A DNA stretch of 64,000 nucleotides from DASZFV01 sp036494575 (GTDB lineage: Bacteria > Myxococcota_A > Polyangia > Fen-1088), in assembly GCA_036494575.1 (NCBI GenBank), contig DASXOE010000018.1, positions 1 to 64,000 of the forward strand, written 5' to 3'. This document shows positions 8,778-17,769 of the stretch, piece after piece; the stretch's first letter is position 1; each line of letters begins with the position of its first letter. The notes below the pieces were generated by a model, which saw only the letters and a list, made by a program, of their open reading frames with translations, did no database searches and was not told where the DNA came from. The position numbers and the translations under genes are program-made.

Positions 8778-10325
8778 ATGGCAAAGGGAATGTCGTCGTG
8801 GCTTCGGGGGCGCCGGGCCGTCCCGGGCGTCGTGGGCGTCCTTCTCTTAGTCGCACTAATAGTCGTTGGGCACACATCCGCACAGGCAGCCAAGCGCCGT
8901 GTGGGCATCAGCCTCGACGGACCGCACGCGAATTCGGTCCACGAAGTGATCGCGGCCACGCTCGAGCATCACGGCTTCGAGACGACCTCGGTGGACTTGG
9001 ACGATGAATCCGAGAGCGCCATCGCCCAGGGAGCCAAGGAAGGCAAGCTGGCGGCCGTCCTGACGGGCGAAGTGCGCGAGGGCGGCAAGCGCCTCAAGTT
9101 GCGCGTCTACGGCGCGGGCGGCGACCTCATCGCCGAGAGCTCGTGGGCAGAGGCGGGCGGCGTCGAGAAGCTCGTCGCGGCCATCGAGCGGACGCTCTGG
9201 GCCCGCGTGGGCGGCCCTCTCGCGAAGGCGCGCGTGGGCGCGACGGACAAGGGCGACGCCACGACGGAAGCCAAGAGCGACAGGAAAGGCGCGCGCACGG
9301 ACGAAGACGAGGACAAAGCCGAGCGCGAGGAGCGCCAGGAGGCGGCGAGGGCGAAGGCGGAGTCTTCCGACGAGGCAGAGGAGAGTCCCCCGCCGCGCAA
9401 GCGCCGGAAGAAGAGAGCGGCCGTCGAAGTCGAGGCCGAGGCGGCCGACGAGTCTCCGCGCGCCGCGGGGACGGCGCTCGACATCGCGGTCGGCCCGCGC
9501 TTGGTGTCGCACAGCATCGTGTGGAACCCGCTCGCTCCATCGCTTTATGCATACTCGCTGGCCCTCTCCCCGTCGCTGGGGGGCTCCATCGCCTGGTACC
9601 CGGCGGCGCACGTCACGGGCGGCTGGGCCTCGAACCTCGGCCTCGCGAGCTCGATCGAATACACACCGGGCCTCGTCTCGCAGACGAGCGACGGGCTGCG
9701 GTACCCCACGACGGAGAGCGACTACTCGGGCGGTGTCCGCGGCCGGCTCCTCGCGGGTGCCTTCCAGGCTGCGCTCACGCTGGGTGGCGGCCAGCACACG
9801 TTCATCCTGCACAGCGACGGAGCTGCGCAGCGCGCCTTGCTCATGTCTCTGCCCGACGTGAAGTACACGTACCTGCGCGCCGGCCTCGACGTGCGCATCG
9901 CGCTGCCCGCCAACGTCGCGCTCATGTTGGGCGGCGGCTACCGCTATGTCCTCTCCGCCGGCGACCACAACTACCTCCTGCAGGCGAGCTCGTACTTCCC
10001 GAATGCGACGTTCCTGGCCTTCGACGTCACCGCCTCCGCGGCTTACAGGTTCCTACCCGCCGTCGAGGCCCGCGCGGGCTTCGACCTGCGCCGGTATCAG
10101 ATGACGGCCGGGGCGAACAACGACATGGTCGACTCCGCGACGGACCAATACGTCTCGTACTGGGTCCAGATCGCCGTGCTCATCGACGGCTTCGCGGCGG
10201 GCCAGGGCGGACCGCCCGTCTCGTCCCGAAGGGCCCACCCGCGCGCCCGCGCCGACGGGGACGAATCGTCCGAGGCGCCCGAAAAGGTGGAGAAACCCAG
10301 GAAGCGCCGGGACGACGACGAATAA
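8778..10325 (+). CDS. Secreted protein: N-terminal small domain, charged linker, C-terminal barrel
   Basis: The 515-residue product starts at ATG 8778 (alternatives at 8721 and 8790). A signal peptide/TM segment ends around 'HTSAQA'. Residues ~40-150 form an alpha/beta segment ('KRRVGISLDGPHANSVHEVI...') reminiscent of periplasmic TolB-N/LpoB-like folds. Next is a ~75-residue linker of Lys/Glu/Asp/Arg, then ~260 residues of barrel-like strands ('ALDIAVGPRLVSHS', 'YRYVLSAGDHNYLL'), then a basic/acidic tail ending RRDDDE. An outer-membrane barrel with a periplasmic N-terminal domain is the likeliest reading; no function is recognised. It is a lone gene, divergent from the barrel/metalloprotease pair. 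Confidence 0.75.
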   Translation: MAKGMSSWLRGRRAVPGVVGVLLLVALIVVGHTSAQAAKRRVGISLDGPHANSVHEVIAATLEHHGFETTSVDLDDESESAIAQGAKEGKLAAVLTGEVREGGKRLKLRVYGAGGDLIAESSWAEAGGVEKLVAAIERTLWARVGGPLAKARVGATDKGDATTEAKSDRKGARTDEDEDKAEREERQEAARAKAESSDEAEESPPPRKRRKKRAAVEVEAEAADESPRAAGTALDIAVGPRLVSHSIVWNPLAPSLYAYSLALSPSLGGSIAWYPAAHVTGGWASNLGLASSIEYTPGLVSQTSDGLRYPTTESDYSGGVRGRLLAGAFQAALTLGGGQHTFILHSDGAAQRALLMSLPDVKYTYLRAGLDVRIALPANVALMLGGGYRYVLSAGDHNYLLQASSYFPNATFLAFDVTASAAYRFLPAVEARAGFDLRRYQMTAGANNDMVDSATDQYVSYWVQIAVLIDGFAAGQGGPPVSSRRAHPRARADGDESSEAPEKVEKPRKRRDDDE

Positions 10326-10377
10326 CGGCGGCTGCTGGTTCAAGAAAAAACGGCGTCCTGACGATCCCCAGAGTGCT

Positions 10378-10394
10378 GCCGGTGGGAAACCGGC
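10378..10394 (+). terminator. Hairpin after the barrel gene
   Basis: GCCGGT (10378-10383) pairs with ACCGGC (10389-10394) around a GGGAA loop and is followed by CTCTTTC. It is a weak terminator candidate, lying 24 nt before the small membrane protein start, so it might instead regulate that gene. Confidence 0.35.
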
Positions 10395-10417
10395 CTCTTT
10401 CAGGGAGAAAAGACCCA

Positions 10418-10618
10418 ATGCTGACTGGCGTCGTGAGCGCACTGATGGTCGTTGCCGGTGGTGCCTGCGCGATCGCGGGCTACATGGTTGGGTCGTGGCG
10501 GCAACGAATGGCCCTGGACCTGGACATGGACGGCGATGACGACGATTCGCGCGAGCGCTTCCTGGACCTCCTCGAGACCCTTCGTGACGAGAAGGGCCGC
10601 GACAACCGACCGAATTAG
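10418..10618 (+). CDS. Small single-span membrane protein (66 aa)
   Basis: ATG 10418 is preceded by AGGGAGA, a good ribosome site. The product has one hydrophobic segment (residues ~4-22, 'GVVSALMVVAGGACAIAGYM'), then a short cytoplasmic tail with an acidic stretch 'DLDMDGDDDDS' and an amphipathic helix 'FLDLLETLRDEKG'. It resembles the small inner-membrane proteins often found near envelope genes but belongs to no family I recognise. Its stop overlaps the last 4 nt of the convergent metF. A hairpin lies just upstream. Confidence 0.65.
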   Translation: MLTGVVSALMVVAGGACAIAGYMVGSWRQRMALDLDMDGDDDDSRERFLDLLETLRDEKGRDNRPN

Positions 10619-11495
10619 GCCAGGCGGGCGGTCTTGAGGGCCGTCAGGATCACGCGGGTCGCGGGGCTTTGGTTCAGCGTGTAGAAGTGCACGCCGGGCG
10701 CGCCGCCGTGTAGGAGCTCCACGCACTGCGCGGTGGCGTGGGCCACGCCCAGCGCGGCGACGGCCGCGTCGTCACCGCGGCAGCGATCGAGCTCGGCGAA
10801 CAACGTGGCCGGGATGGTCGCGCCTCCGAGCTTGGTCATGCGCTCGACGCTCGCGAGGTTGCGGATCGGCATGATGCCGGGGACGATCGGCACGGAGACG
10901 CCCGCGGCGCGGGCGCGCGTCACGAAGTCGAAGTAGACGCGGTTGTCGAAGAAGATCTGCGTGACGACGAAGTCGAGGCCCGCGTCGACCTTGTGCTTGA
11001 GGTTCGCGATGTCTCGGTCGAGGTCGCGGCACTCGACGTGACCCTCGGGGTAGCAGGCCCCGCCCACGCAGACGCGATCGGCGTGGCGCGAGCGGATGAA
11101 GGCGATGAGGTCGTTGGCGTAGCCGAAGCCGCCCTCGGTGCGCACGAACTTCTCCTGCCCCAGGGGCGGGTCGCCGCGCAACGCCATGATGTTCTCGATG
11201 CCCGCGGCCGTGAGGCGGTCGAGCACGCCGCCGATCTCTTCCTTCGTGGCGCCCACGCAGGTGAGGTGCGCCATGGCGGTGATGTGCGCCTCGCGCTGGA
11301 TCCACTGAACGAGCTCGATGGTCTTGCCGCGCGTCGAGCCGCCGGCGCCGTAGGTCACCGACACGAAGGCGGGCGCGAGATCGCTGAGCTCGCGAATGGT
11401 GCGCTCGAGCGCGGCGACGCCGGCGTCGCTCTTGGGCGGGAAAAACTCGAAGGAGAAGACGCGGCGGCCGCCCGACCGAAACAGCTCTCCGATCT

Positions 11496-11499
<4 letters not shown>
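10615..11499 (-). CDS. metF: 5,10-methylenetetrahydrofolate reductase
   Basis: The 294-residue product is the normal bacterial length and reduces methylene-THF to methyl-THF for methionine synthesis, using FAD. Visible family hallmarks are the N-terminal 'FSFEFFPPK' with the catalytic Glu, 'SVTYGAGGSTR' (first strand of the TIM barrel), 'ALRGDPP', and 'DFVVTQIFFDN'. The start is TTG 11499, overlapping the TGA of the upstream clpX-like gene as TTGA, so translation is probably coupled. The short distance and overlap place it in one transcript with a protein-unfolding ATPase, an unusual pairing for a folate enzyme. Confidence 0.95.
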
Positions 11500-12626
<1,127 letters not shown>

Positions 12627-12635
12627 TCCGCGGCG

Positions 12636-12641
12636 AGTATC
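12636..12641 (-). promoter_or_regulatory. -10 box (GATACT) of the clpX-like/metF unit
   Basis: On the minus strand GATACT ends 9 nt before ATG 12626, leaving almost no 5' leader and no Shine-Dalgarno. Confidence 0.4.
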
Positions 12642-12752
12642 CCATCGGCCGCGGGGCCTCGCTAGTGAGCCAGGCTGATTGTTCGAATTGTCAGCGTCAG
12701 GAAACTTGAATCCGCTGGCGGAGAGCGTCCCATTCACGCTAGAAACCCCGCC

Positions 12753-14039
12753 ATGAGCATCATGAGCAAGGCCATCATCGAGAGCGTCCTCGCGCGGGAG
12801 ATCCTGGATTCGCGCGGCAATCCCACCGTCGAGGTGGACGTCACGCTCGAGTCCGGCGTCGTCGGGACGGCGGCCGTGCCTTCGGGCGCGTCGACGGGCG
12901 AGCACGAGGCGCTCGAGCTGCGCGACGGCGACAAGAGGCGCTACCTCGGCAAGGGCGTCCTCAAGGCCTGCGAGAACGTCGCGACGATACTGGGGCCGAT
13001 CGTCGTCGACCGCGACGCCTTCGACCAGGCCGGCCTCGACGCCGCCATGCTGACCGCCGACGGCACGCCCAACAAGGGCAAGGTCGGCGCGAACGCCATG
13101 CTGGGCGTCTCGATGGCGGCGGCGCGCGCGGCGGCCAGCGAGCTCGGCCTGCCGCTCTACAAGTACCTCGGCGGTCCGGGCGCGCGCGTCCTGCCCGTGC
13201 CGCTCATGAACATCATCAACGGCGGCGCGCACGCCGACAACTCGCTCGACTTCCAGGAGTTCATGATCGTCCCCAAGGGGCTGCCGAGCTTCCGCGAGGC
13301 GCTGCGCGCGGGCGCCGAGGTCTTCCACACGCTCAAGAAGATCCTGCACGACCGCAAGGCGTCGACCGGCGTGGGCGACGAGGGCGGCTTCGCGCCCGAC
13401 CTGCCGGGCGCCGAGGCGGCCTGCGCCGTCGTCATCGAGGCCATCGAGAAGGCCGGCTACAAAGCGGGCAAGGACGTCGCGCTCGCGCTCGACGTCGCGT
13501 CGTCGGAGCTGTGGGACAAGGGCAGCAAGACCTACAAGCTCGAGGGCGAGGGCAAGGAGCTCGACGCCAAGGGCATGGTCGAGTTCTACAGGAAGCTCTG
13601 CGAGCAGTTCCCCATCGTTTCGATCGAGGACGGCATGGCGGAGAACGACTGGGACGGCTGGGCGGCGCTCACGAAGGCCATGGGCGATCGCGTCCAGCTC
13701 GTCGGCGACGATCTCTTCGTCACCAACACGGAGCGCATCAAGACGGGCATCGAGAAGGGCGCGAGCAACAGCTTGCTCGTCAAGGTGAACCAGATCGGCA
13801 CGCTCACCGAGACCATCGATTCGGTCGAGATGGCGCACCGCAACGGCTGGACGACGATCATCTCGCACCGCTCGGGCGAGACCGAGGACACCTTCATCGC
13901 CGACTTCGCCGTCGCCATGCGCTCGGGCCAGATCAAGACCGGCTCGCTCGCGCGCTCCGAGCGCGTCGCCAAGTACAACCGCCTGCTCCGCATCGAGCAG
14001 GACCTCGAGGGCGCCGCCATCTGGGGCGGGACGATCTGA
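12753..14039 (+). CDS. eno: Enolase
   Basis: The 428-residue product is the standard length. It interconverts 2-phosphoglycerate and phosphoenolpyruvate in glycolysis, in the cytoplasm, with Mg2+. Seen in order: 'REILDSRGNPTVEVDV' at the N-terminus, 'SGASTGEHEALELRDGD', 'GDEGGFAPDL' with the catalytic Glu, 'IVSIEDGMAENDW' and 'LVGDDLFVTN' with metal ligands, the family signature 'LLVKVNQIGT' with the catalytic Lys, and 'SHRSGETEDTFIAD'. A second ATG three codons in (12762) is possible. No Shine-Dalgarno is visible; TAGAAA at 12740-12745 sits 7 nt before the start. Confidence 0.97.
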   Translation: MSIMSKAIIESVLAREILDSRGNPTVEVDVTLESGVVGTAAVPSGASTGEHEALELRDGDKRRYLGKGVLKACENVATILGPIVVDRDAFDQAGLDAAMLTADGTPNKGKVGANAMLGVSMAAARAAASELGLPLYKYLGGPGARVLPVPLMNIINGGAHADNSLDFQEFMIVPKGLPSFREALRAGAEVFHTLKKILHDRKASTGVGDEGGFAPDLPGAEAACAVVIEAIEKAGYKAGKDVALALDVASSELWDKGSKTYKLEGEGKELDAKGMVEFYRKLCEQFPIVSIEDGMAENDWDGWAALTKAMGDRVQLVGDDLFVTNTERIKTGIEKGASNSLLVKVNQIGTLTETIDSVEMAHRNGWTTIISHRSGETEDTFIADFAVAMRSGQIKTGSLARSERVAKYNRLLRIEQDLEGAAIWGGTI

Positions 14040-14040
14040 C

Positions 14041-14071
14041 GGGGTCTGGCTCGCTGCCGCTCGCAGACCCC
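14041..14071 (+). terminator. Hairpin after enolase
   Basis: GGGGTCTG (14041-14048) pairs perfectly with CAGACCCC (14064-14071) immediately after the eno stop. No T-run follows, so it may work as an mRNA 3' stabiliser rather than an intrinsic terminator. A second small inverted repeat CGTGGC-GAA-GCCACG lies at about 14089-14103. Confidence 0.45.
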
Positions 14072-14143
14072 GGGCCCCCTCGCTCCGCGTGGCGAAGCCA
14101 CGCTGCGCTCGCGCCGTGAGGCGACGGTTGAACGGTATTCTCT

Positions 14144-14178
14144 CTCTCCCGCTCGCGGGAGAGGGCTGGGGTGAGGGG
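14144..14178. repeat. REP-like palindromic repeat
   Basis: CTCTCCCGC (14144-14152) and GCGGGAGAG (14155-14163) form a perfect hairpin followed by GGCTGGGGTGAGGGG. This arrangement is a widespread intergenic repeat in high-GC proteobacterial-type genomes. It fills the enolase-esterase intergenic space. Only one copy was noticed in the window. Confidence 0.5.
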
Positions 14179-14219
14179 CGGAAACAGGCGGTCTGCGCAG
14201 AACTAAGTAGACTGTCGGC

Positions 14220-15047
14220 TTGGCTGCTCCGCCCTTCCGCACCGTCGAGCTGTCCGACCCGCGCTTCGAGCGCGACGGGCTGCGGTTCGTCACCGTCAAG
14301 AGCGTCGCGCTCGGGCGCCGCGCGGACGTCACCGTGTACGTCCCGCCCGGCGGAAACGACCCCCTGCCGCTCGTGGTCCTCCTGCACGGCGTGTACGGCA
14401 GCCACTGGTCGTGGTCGCTGCGCGGCGGCGTGCACCTCACGGCCGCGCGCCTCATCGAGACGGGCGAGCTGCCACCGGTCGCGATCGCCATGCCCTCGGA
14501 CGGCCTGTGGGGCGACGGCAGTGGCTACGTCTCTCACGACGACGCCGACTACGAGCGCTGGATCGTCGACGAGGTGCCGGCGGCGGCCGCGCTCGCCGAC
14601 GAGCGTGTCACCGACCGGTCGCTCGTCTTCCTGGCCGGTCAGTCGATGGGCGGTTTCGGCGCGTTGCGCCTCGGCGCGAAGTACGCGGCGCGCTTCGCGG
14701 GCATCTCGGCGCACTCGGCCGTCACGACGATCGCGCGCCTGCACGAATCAGTCGAGGAGCCGCTCGAGGACCTGCCGTCGTTCGGCCTGGCGGACGGCAC
14801 GGCGCTGCACTGGCTCGAAGCCCACGCCGCGCGCCTGCCGCCGCTGCGCTTCGACTGCGGCACGGGCGACGGCCTGCTCGCGGGCAACCGCGCCCTGCAC
14901 GCCGCCCTCGAGGCGCGCGCCATCGAGCACGTCTACGAAGAGTTCCCAGGCGGCCACGACTGGCCCTACTGGAAGCTCCACGTCGCCGACAGCTTGCGGT
15001 TCTTCGGGGCGCTCATCGAGGACGAGGGCGTCGTACCCCCACATTGA
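14220..15047 (+). CDS. Alpha/beta-hydrolase esterase (esterase D/PF00756-like)
   Basis: The 275-residue product starts at TTG 14220, 6 nt after a TAGACT box. It has the layout of the putative esterase family: strand 'LPLVVLLHGVYG', then 'VAIAMPSDGLWGDG', the nucleophile elbow 'GQSMGGFGALRL' (Ser), a late acid 'FDCGTGDGLL', and the catalytic His in 'EFPGGHDWPYW'. No signal peptide is seen, so it is cytoplasmic. Relatives include S-formylglutathione hydrolase and feruloyl/mycolyl-type esterases; the substrate cannot be told here. The downstream neighbour begins 40 nt later and has different base composition. Confidence 0.85.
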   Translation: MAAPPFRTVELSDPRFERDGLRFVTVKSVALGRRADVTVYVPPGGNDPLPLVVLLHGVYGSHWSWSLRGGVHLTAARLIETGELPPVAIAMPSDGLWGDGSGYVSHDDADYERWIVDEVPAAAALADERVTDRSLVFLAGQSMGGFGALRLGAKYAARFAGISAHSAVTTIARLHESVEEPLEDLPSFGLADGTALHWLEAHAARLPPLRFDCGTGDGLLAGNRALHAALEARAIEHVYEEFPGGHDWPYWKLHVADSLRFFGALIEDEGVVPPH

Positions 15048-15074
15048 GGGGAGCGTATCGAGAATCGACCCCGG

Positions 15075-15080
15075 TATACT
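15075..15080 (+). promoter_or_regulatory. -10 box (TATACT) of the ATPase/Toprim-like module
   Basis: A consensus-like TATACT ends 6 nt before ATG 15087. Transcription would begin at or next to the start codon, giving a leaderless mRNA. TTGAGG at 15044-15049 is too far away (25 nt) to be a normal -35 box. Confidence 0.5.
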
Positions 15081-15086
15081 GGTTCG

Positions 15087-16073
15087 ATGCGAGTCCTTCG
15101 GCTACATATCTCGCGATTCAAGTCGATCAAGGCGCTGGATCTCCAATGCCGGAAGGTCAATGTCTTCATTGGTCCTCCCGACACTGGAAAGTCGAACATT
15201 CTCGATGCGCTCAGTTTTCTATCGCATCTGGGATGGGCTGCTCCCCTAGGTCAGTCCCTGCGTCTGACAAAAGATCAAGGCTTCGAGCCTCTCTTTTTTC
15301 GACAGTTCTTCGATCAGCCGATCACGATAAGGATCGACGAGGTCGAAGTGTCTGCATCTCTTCAGGGAACGGAGCGGCGACTTGAGCTCAAGCTTTCAAT
15401 CCCCGAGATTCCTCCCATCCGACTGAACGTGGGCGACCAATTTAGCAATGGTCCAGCTTTCCTTCGAGAGATTCGCTTCTACGCCTTTGCGGGTGTCGAG
15501 CCGTGGACTTATCACACGGGTTTTTTTGACGGCGAGCGGATCATCACGCCTCCCCATGGAGCCAACCTCATCTACATCGGTCGTCACAACGAGGCCGTCT
15601 ACAATCTACTAAAGGAGCAGGTCGCGAACATAGGGTGGAAGCTCCGATTCGATCAGCAGACGAAGAGATTTCGTCTCTCGGAGGTTCGCCCTGATGACAT
15701 TATTGACTACAACCTCGAGGTCCTATCAGACAGCATCAAGCGGTTCTTTTTTTATAGTGCGACTCTCGTGGCGTCCCGGGATGCGGTACTTGTTTTCGAT
15801 GAGCCGGACGTCCAGGCATTCCCGCCTTATCCCAAGGAACTCGGACGAATGATCGCTGAGGATGAAACGAACCAATTCTTTCTCACGACGCACAACCCTT
15901 ATATCTTGGCCGAGCTTGCTGAGAAGACGCCGAAAGACGACCTTGCGATTTTCTATTGTCGTCGTGGCGAAGAGGATGGAACTCAAGCGCGCCTTCTACA
16001 TGAGAGCGAGGTTGCCCAGATCATCGATTGGGGTGCCAGCACGTTCTTCAACCTGAAGAAGTTCGACTGGTGA
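15087..16073 (+). CDS. OLD/ABC-type AAA ATPase of a candidate defence pair
   Basis: The 328-residue product begins like SMC/RecF/OLD ATPases ('RLHISRFKSIKALDL'). Walker A is 'IGPPDTGKSN' (residues 28-37), Walker B 'VLVFDEPD' (234-241), and the switch histidine lies in 'TTHNPYI' (His269). The place of the ABC signature is taken by 'LSDSIKRFFF' (213-222), without the canonical LSGGQ. This form is known from OLD-family and PARIS AriA-like ATPases. No exonuclease or Toprim domain follows in this chain; the partner gene overlaps by GTGA and may supply it. Base composition is clearly lower in GC than the flanks, with A/T-ending codons and T-runs, suggesting acquisition by transfer. Its role in defence is inference. 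Confidence 0.82.
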   Translation: MRVLRLHISRFKSIKALDLQCRKVNVFIGPPDTGKSNILDALSFLSHLGWAAPLGQSLRLTKDQGFEPLFFRQFFDQPITIRIDEVEVSASLQGTERRLELKLSIPEIPPIRLNVGDQFSNGPAFLREIRFYAFAGVEPWTYHTGFFDGERIITPPHGANLIYIGRHNEAVYNLLKEQVANIGWKLRFDQQTKRFRLSEVRPDDIIDYNLEVLSDSIKRFFFYSATLVASRDAVLVFDEPDVQAFPPYPKELGRMIAEDETNQFFLTTHNPYILAELAEKTPKDDLAIFYCRRGEEDGTQARLLHESEVAQIIDWGASTFFNLKKFDW

Positions 16074-16567
16074 AACTGCGGGTCGCCGTTGAGTGCTTTG
16101 CAGATCTCGACCTGCTCGAGTTCCTTCGCGATCACTGTGACCTGCCAAACTTGGTGGACCACCACGCCTACAGCCAGGGCGAAGTTGTCAAAGCTGTCTT
16201 CGAGAAGGGTAGAGCTGACGTTGGGATCGTCGACGAGGATCCCAACCGGTCGCATCACTCCTTGCGGGACAGAATGAAGATCATCCGCACTGGCGTAGAT
16301 GTGGACGTCCACGAACTCGGGGGCCGCCGTCTCCTTGTCGTGAAGCCGGAGCTAGAAAAATCTTTCGTACGAGCCATGAGCAGGATCAAGCAGGAGTCCC
16401 ATTTCAAGACATCGAGCGAGATGCATCGCGTGCTCTCGTCGCAGACATCTCGGCAGCACGATCGCTTCAAGGCCGAGTTGATGCACTTGCGCGACGCGTA
16501 TGCGTCCAAGAAGATTAAAAATCTCGTGTCTGAGCTTGCCGACGCGCTTCGCGAAGTTGTGTCGTAG
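16070..16567 (+). CDS. Small Toprim-like partner of the ATPase
   Basis: The 165-residue product starts at GTG 16070, overlapping the ATPase stop (GTGA), which is strong evidence of coupled expression. The N-terminus 'KLRVAVECFADLDLLEFL' has a conserved-looking acidic residue (Glu8) at the end of a first strand. A second strand carries 'VGIVDEDPN' (Asp55, Asp57). Glu followed by DxD is the metal-binding layout of Toprim folds, found in OLD nucleases and PARIS AriB. The C-terminal half is helical and charged ('KPELEKSFVRAMSRIKQ', 'KNLVSELADALREVV'). The Toprim reading is inference from this pattern; no full motif set can be verified. Composition matches the ATPase rather than the flanks. The stop is 2 nt from the end of the convergent acyl-CoA dehydrogenase. 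Confidence 0.7.
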   Translation: MKLRVAVECFADLDLLEFLRDHCDLPNLVDHHAYSQGEVVKAVFEKGRADVGIVDEDPNRSHHSLRDRMKIIRTGVDVDVHELGGRRLLVVKPELEKSFVRAMSRIKQESHFKTSSEMHRVLSSQTSRQHDRFKAELMHLRDAYASKKIKNLVSELADALREVVS

Positions 16568-16569
16568 CG

Positions 16570-17715
16570 TCAGGCTTCAGACAGGATGTTGCGGGCGATG
16601 ACCATGCGCTGGATCTGGCTCGTGCCCTCGTAGATCTGCAGGAGCTTGGCGTCGCGCATGAGCTTCTCGACGGGGTAGTCCTTGGTGTAGCCGTAGCCGC
16701 CGAAGATCTGCACGGCGTCGGTTGCGACGCGCATCGCGGCGTCGGCGCCGTAGGCCTTCGAGTAACTCGACACGATGGAGTCGAGCTTGCCTTGGTCGAT
16801 GCTCCAGGCCGCCTTGTGGCACAAAAGGCGCGTCGACTCGTAGGCGATGGCCATCTCGGCGAGCATGAACTGCACGGCCTGGTGCTGCCCGATGGCCACG
16901 CCGAAGGCCTTGCGCTCGAGGGCGTACTTGCGGGACTCGTCGAGGGCGCGGCGGATGAGACCGGACGCGCCCGCCGCGATCCACGGGCGCGAGCGGTCGA
17001 AGGTGCGCATCGCGACCTTGAAGCCCTCGCCCTCGGGCCCCACGACGTTCTTCTTGCCGAGCTTGACGTCCTCGAACAGCACGTCCGTCGTGTTCGAGGC
17101 GCGCTGGCCCATCTTGTTCTCCTTCTTGCCGACGGACACGCCGGGCGTGTCGCGGTCGACGACGAAGCAGGTGATGCCCTTGTGGCGCTGCGTGCTCTCC
17201 TCCCGCGCGAAAACCGTATAGAAGCTCGCGACGCCGCCGTTCGTGATCCAGCGCTTCTGTCCCGTGAGGACGTACTCGTCGCCGACCTTCTTGTACTTCG
17301 ACTTCATGCCGGCGACGTCCGAGCCCGCGTCCGGCTCCGAGCAGCAGTAGGCCGCGAAGATCGGCTCGGCGAGCAAGCGGCCGAAGTGATGCTTCCTCTG
17401 CTCCTCGGTGCCCGCGAGGATGAGCGGCATCGTGCCGAGCATGTTGCCCGCCATCGTCGTGTTGACGCCCGTGCAGCCGTACGAGATCTCCTCGAGCACG
17501 AGGCAGTGCGACAGACACGACAGGCCGAGACCGCCGTAGGCCTCGGGGATCTCGCAGTTCATGAGGCCGGTTTCCCAGCCCTTGCGGCAGATGTCCTTGG
17601 GGAACGTGCCCTCCTCGTCGAGCTGACCCGCGACGGGGACGATCTCCTTGCGCGCGAACTCCCGCGCCGTGTCAATGAGCTGCTGCTGCTCCTCCGAGAA
17701 ATCGAAGCTCGGCAT
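16570..17715 (-). CDS. Acyl-CoA dehydrogenase
   Basis: The 381-residue product is a typical flavoprotein of fatty-acid or branched-chain acyl-CoA oxidation, passing electrons to ETF. Hallmarks: 'FDFSEEQQQLIDTAREFA' at the start, 'CCSEPDAGSDVAGM' (FAD/substrate loop), 'KRWITNGG', 'VQIFGGYGYTKDYPVEK', and 'LLQIYEGTSQIQR' with the catalytic base Glu363 in the short/medium-chain position. The preferred chain length cannot be told. A TATACT box lies 6 nt upstream of the ATG on the minus strand. Confidence 0.95.
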   Translation of the reverse strand: MPSFDFSEEQQQLIDTAREFARKEIVPVAGQLDEEGTFPKDICRKGWETGLMNCEIPEAYGGLGLSCLSHCLVLEEISYGCTGVNTTMAGNMLGTMPLILAGTEEQRKHHFGRLLAEPIFAAYCCSEPDAGSDVAGMKSKYKKVGDEYVLTGQKRWITNGGVASFYTVFAREESTQRHKGITCFVVDRDTPGVSVGKKENKMGQRASNTTDVLFEDVKLGKKNVVGPEGEGFKVAMRTFDRSRPWIAAGASGLIRRALDESRKYALERKAFGVAIGQHQAVQFMLAEMAIAYESTRLLCHKAAWSIDQGKLDSIVSSYSKAYGADAAMRVATDAVQIFGGYGYTKDYPVEKLMRDAKLLQIYEGTSQIQRMVIARNILSEA

Positions 17716-17721
17716 CGCCGC

Positions 17722-17727
17722 AGTATA
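17722..17727 (-). promoter_or_regulatory. -10 box (TATACT) of acyl-CoA dehydrogenase
   Basis: Read on the minus strand, TATACT ends 6 nt before ATG 17715. The core GTATAC (17723-17728) is palindromic and could also serve the divergent FHA gene. Confidence 0.45.
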
Positions 17728-17746
17728 CGGCTTCCCCCCGACCGCG

Positions 17747-17760
17747 GACTAATGTTAGTC
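17747..17760. promoter_or_regulatory. Perfect palindrome GACTAA-TG-TTAGTC
   Basis: A 14-bp inverted repeat (6-bp arms, 2-bp centre) lies between the divergent acyl-CoA dehydrogenase and FHA genes, about 20 bp from the shared -10 region. It is a plausible operator; no regulator gene is adjacent. Confidence 0.35.
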
Positions 17761-17769
17761 GTTGGTGCA

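Noticed and set aside
12627..14744. N-terminal extension of the clpX-like frame running antisense to enolase
   Set aside because: It overlaps the enolase gene completely and is compositionally a shadow. The AAA+ homology starts right after ATG 12626.
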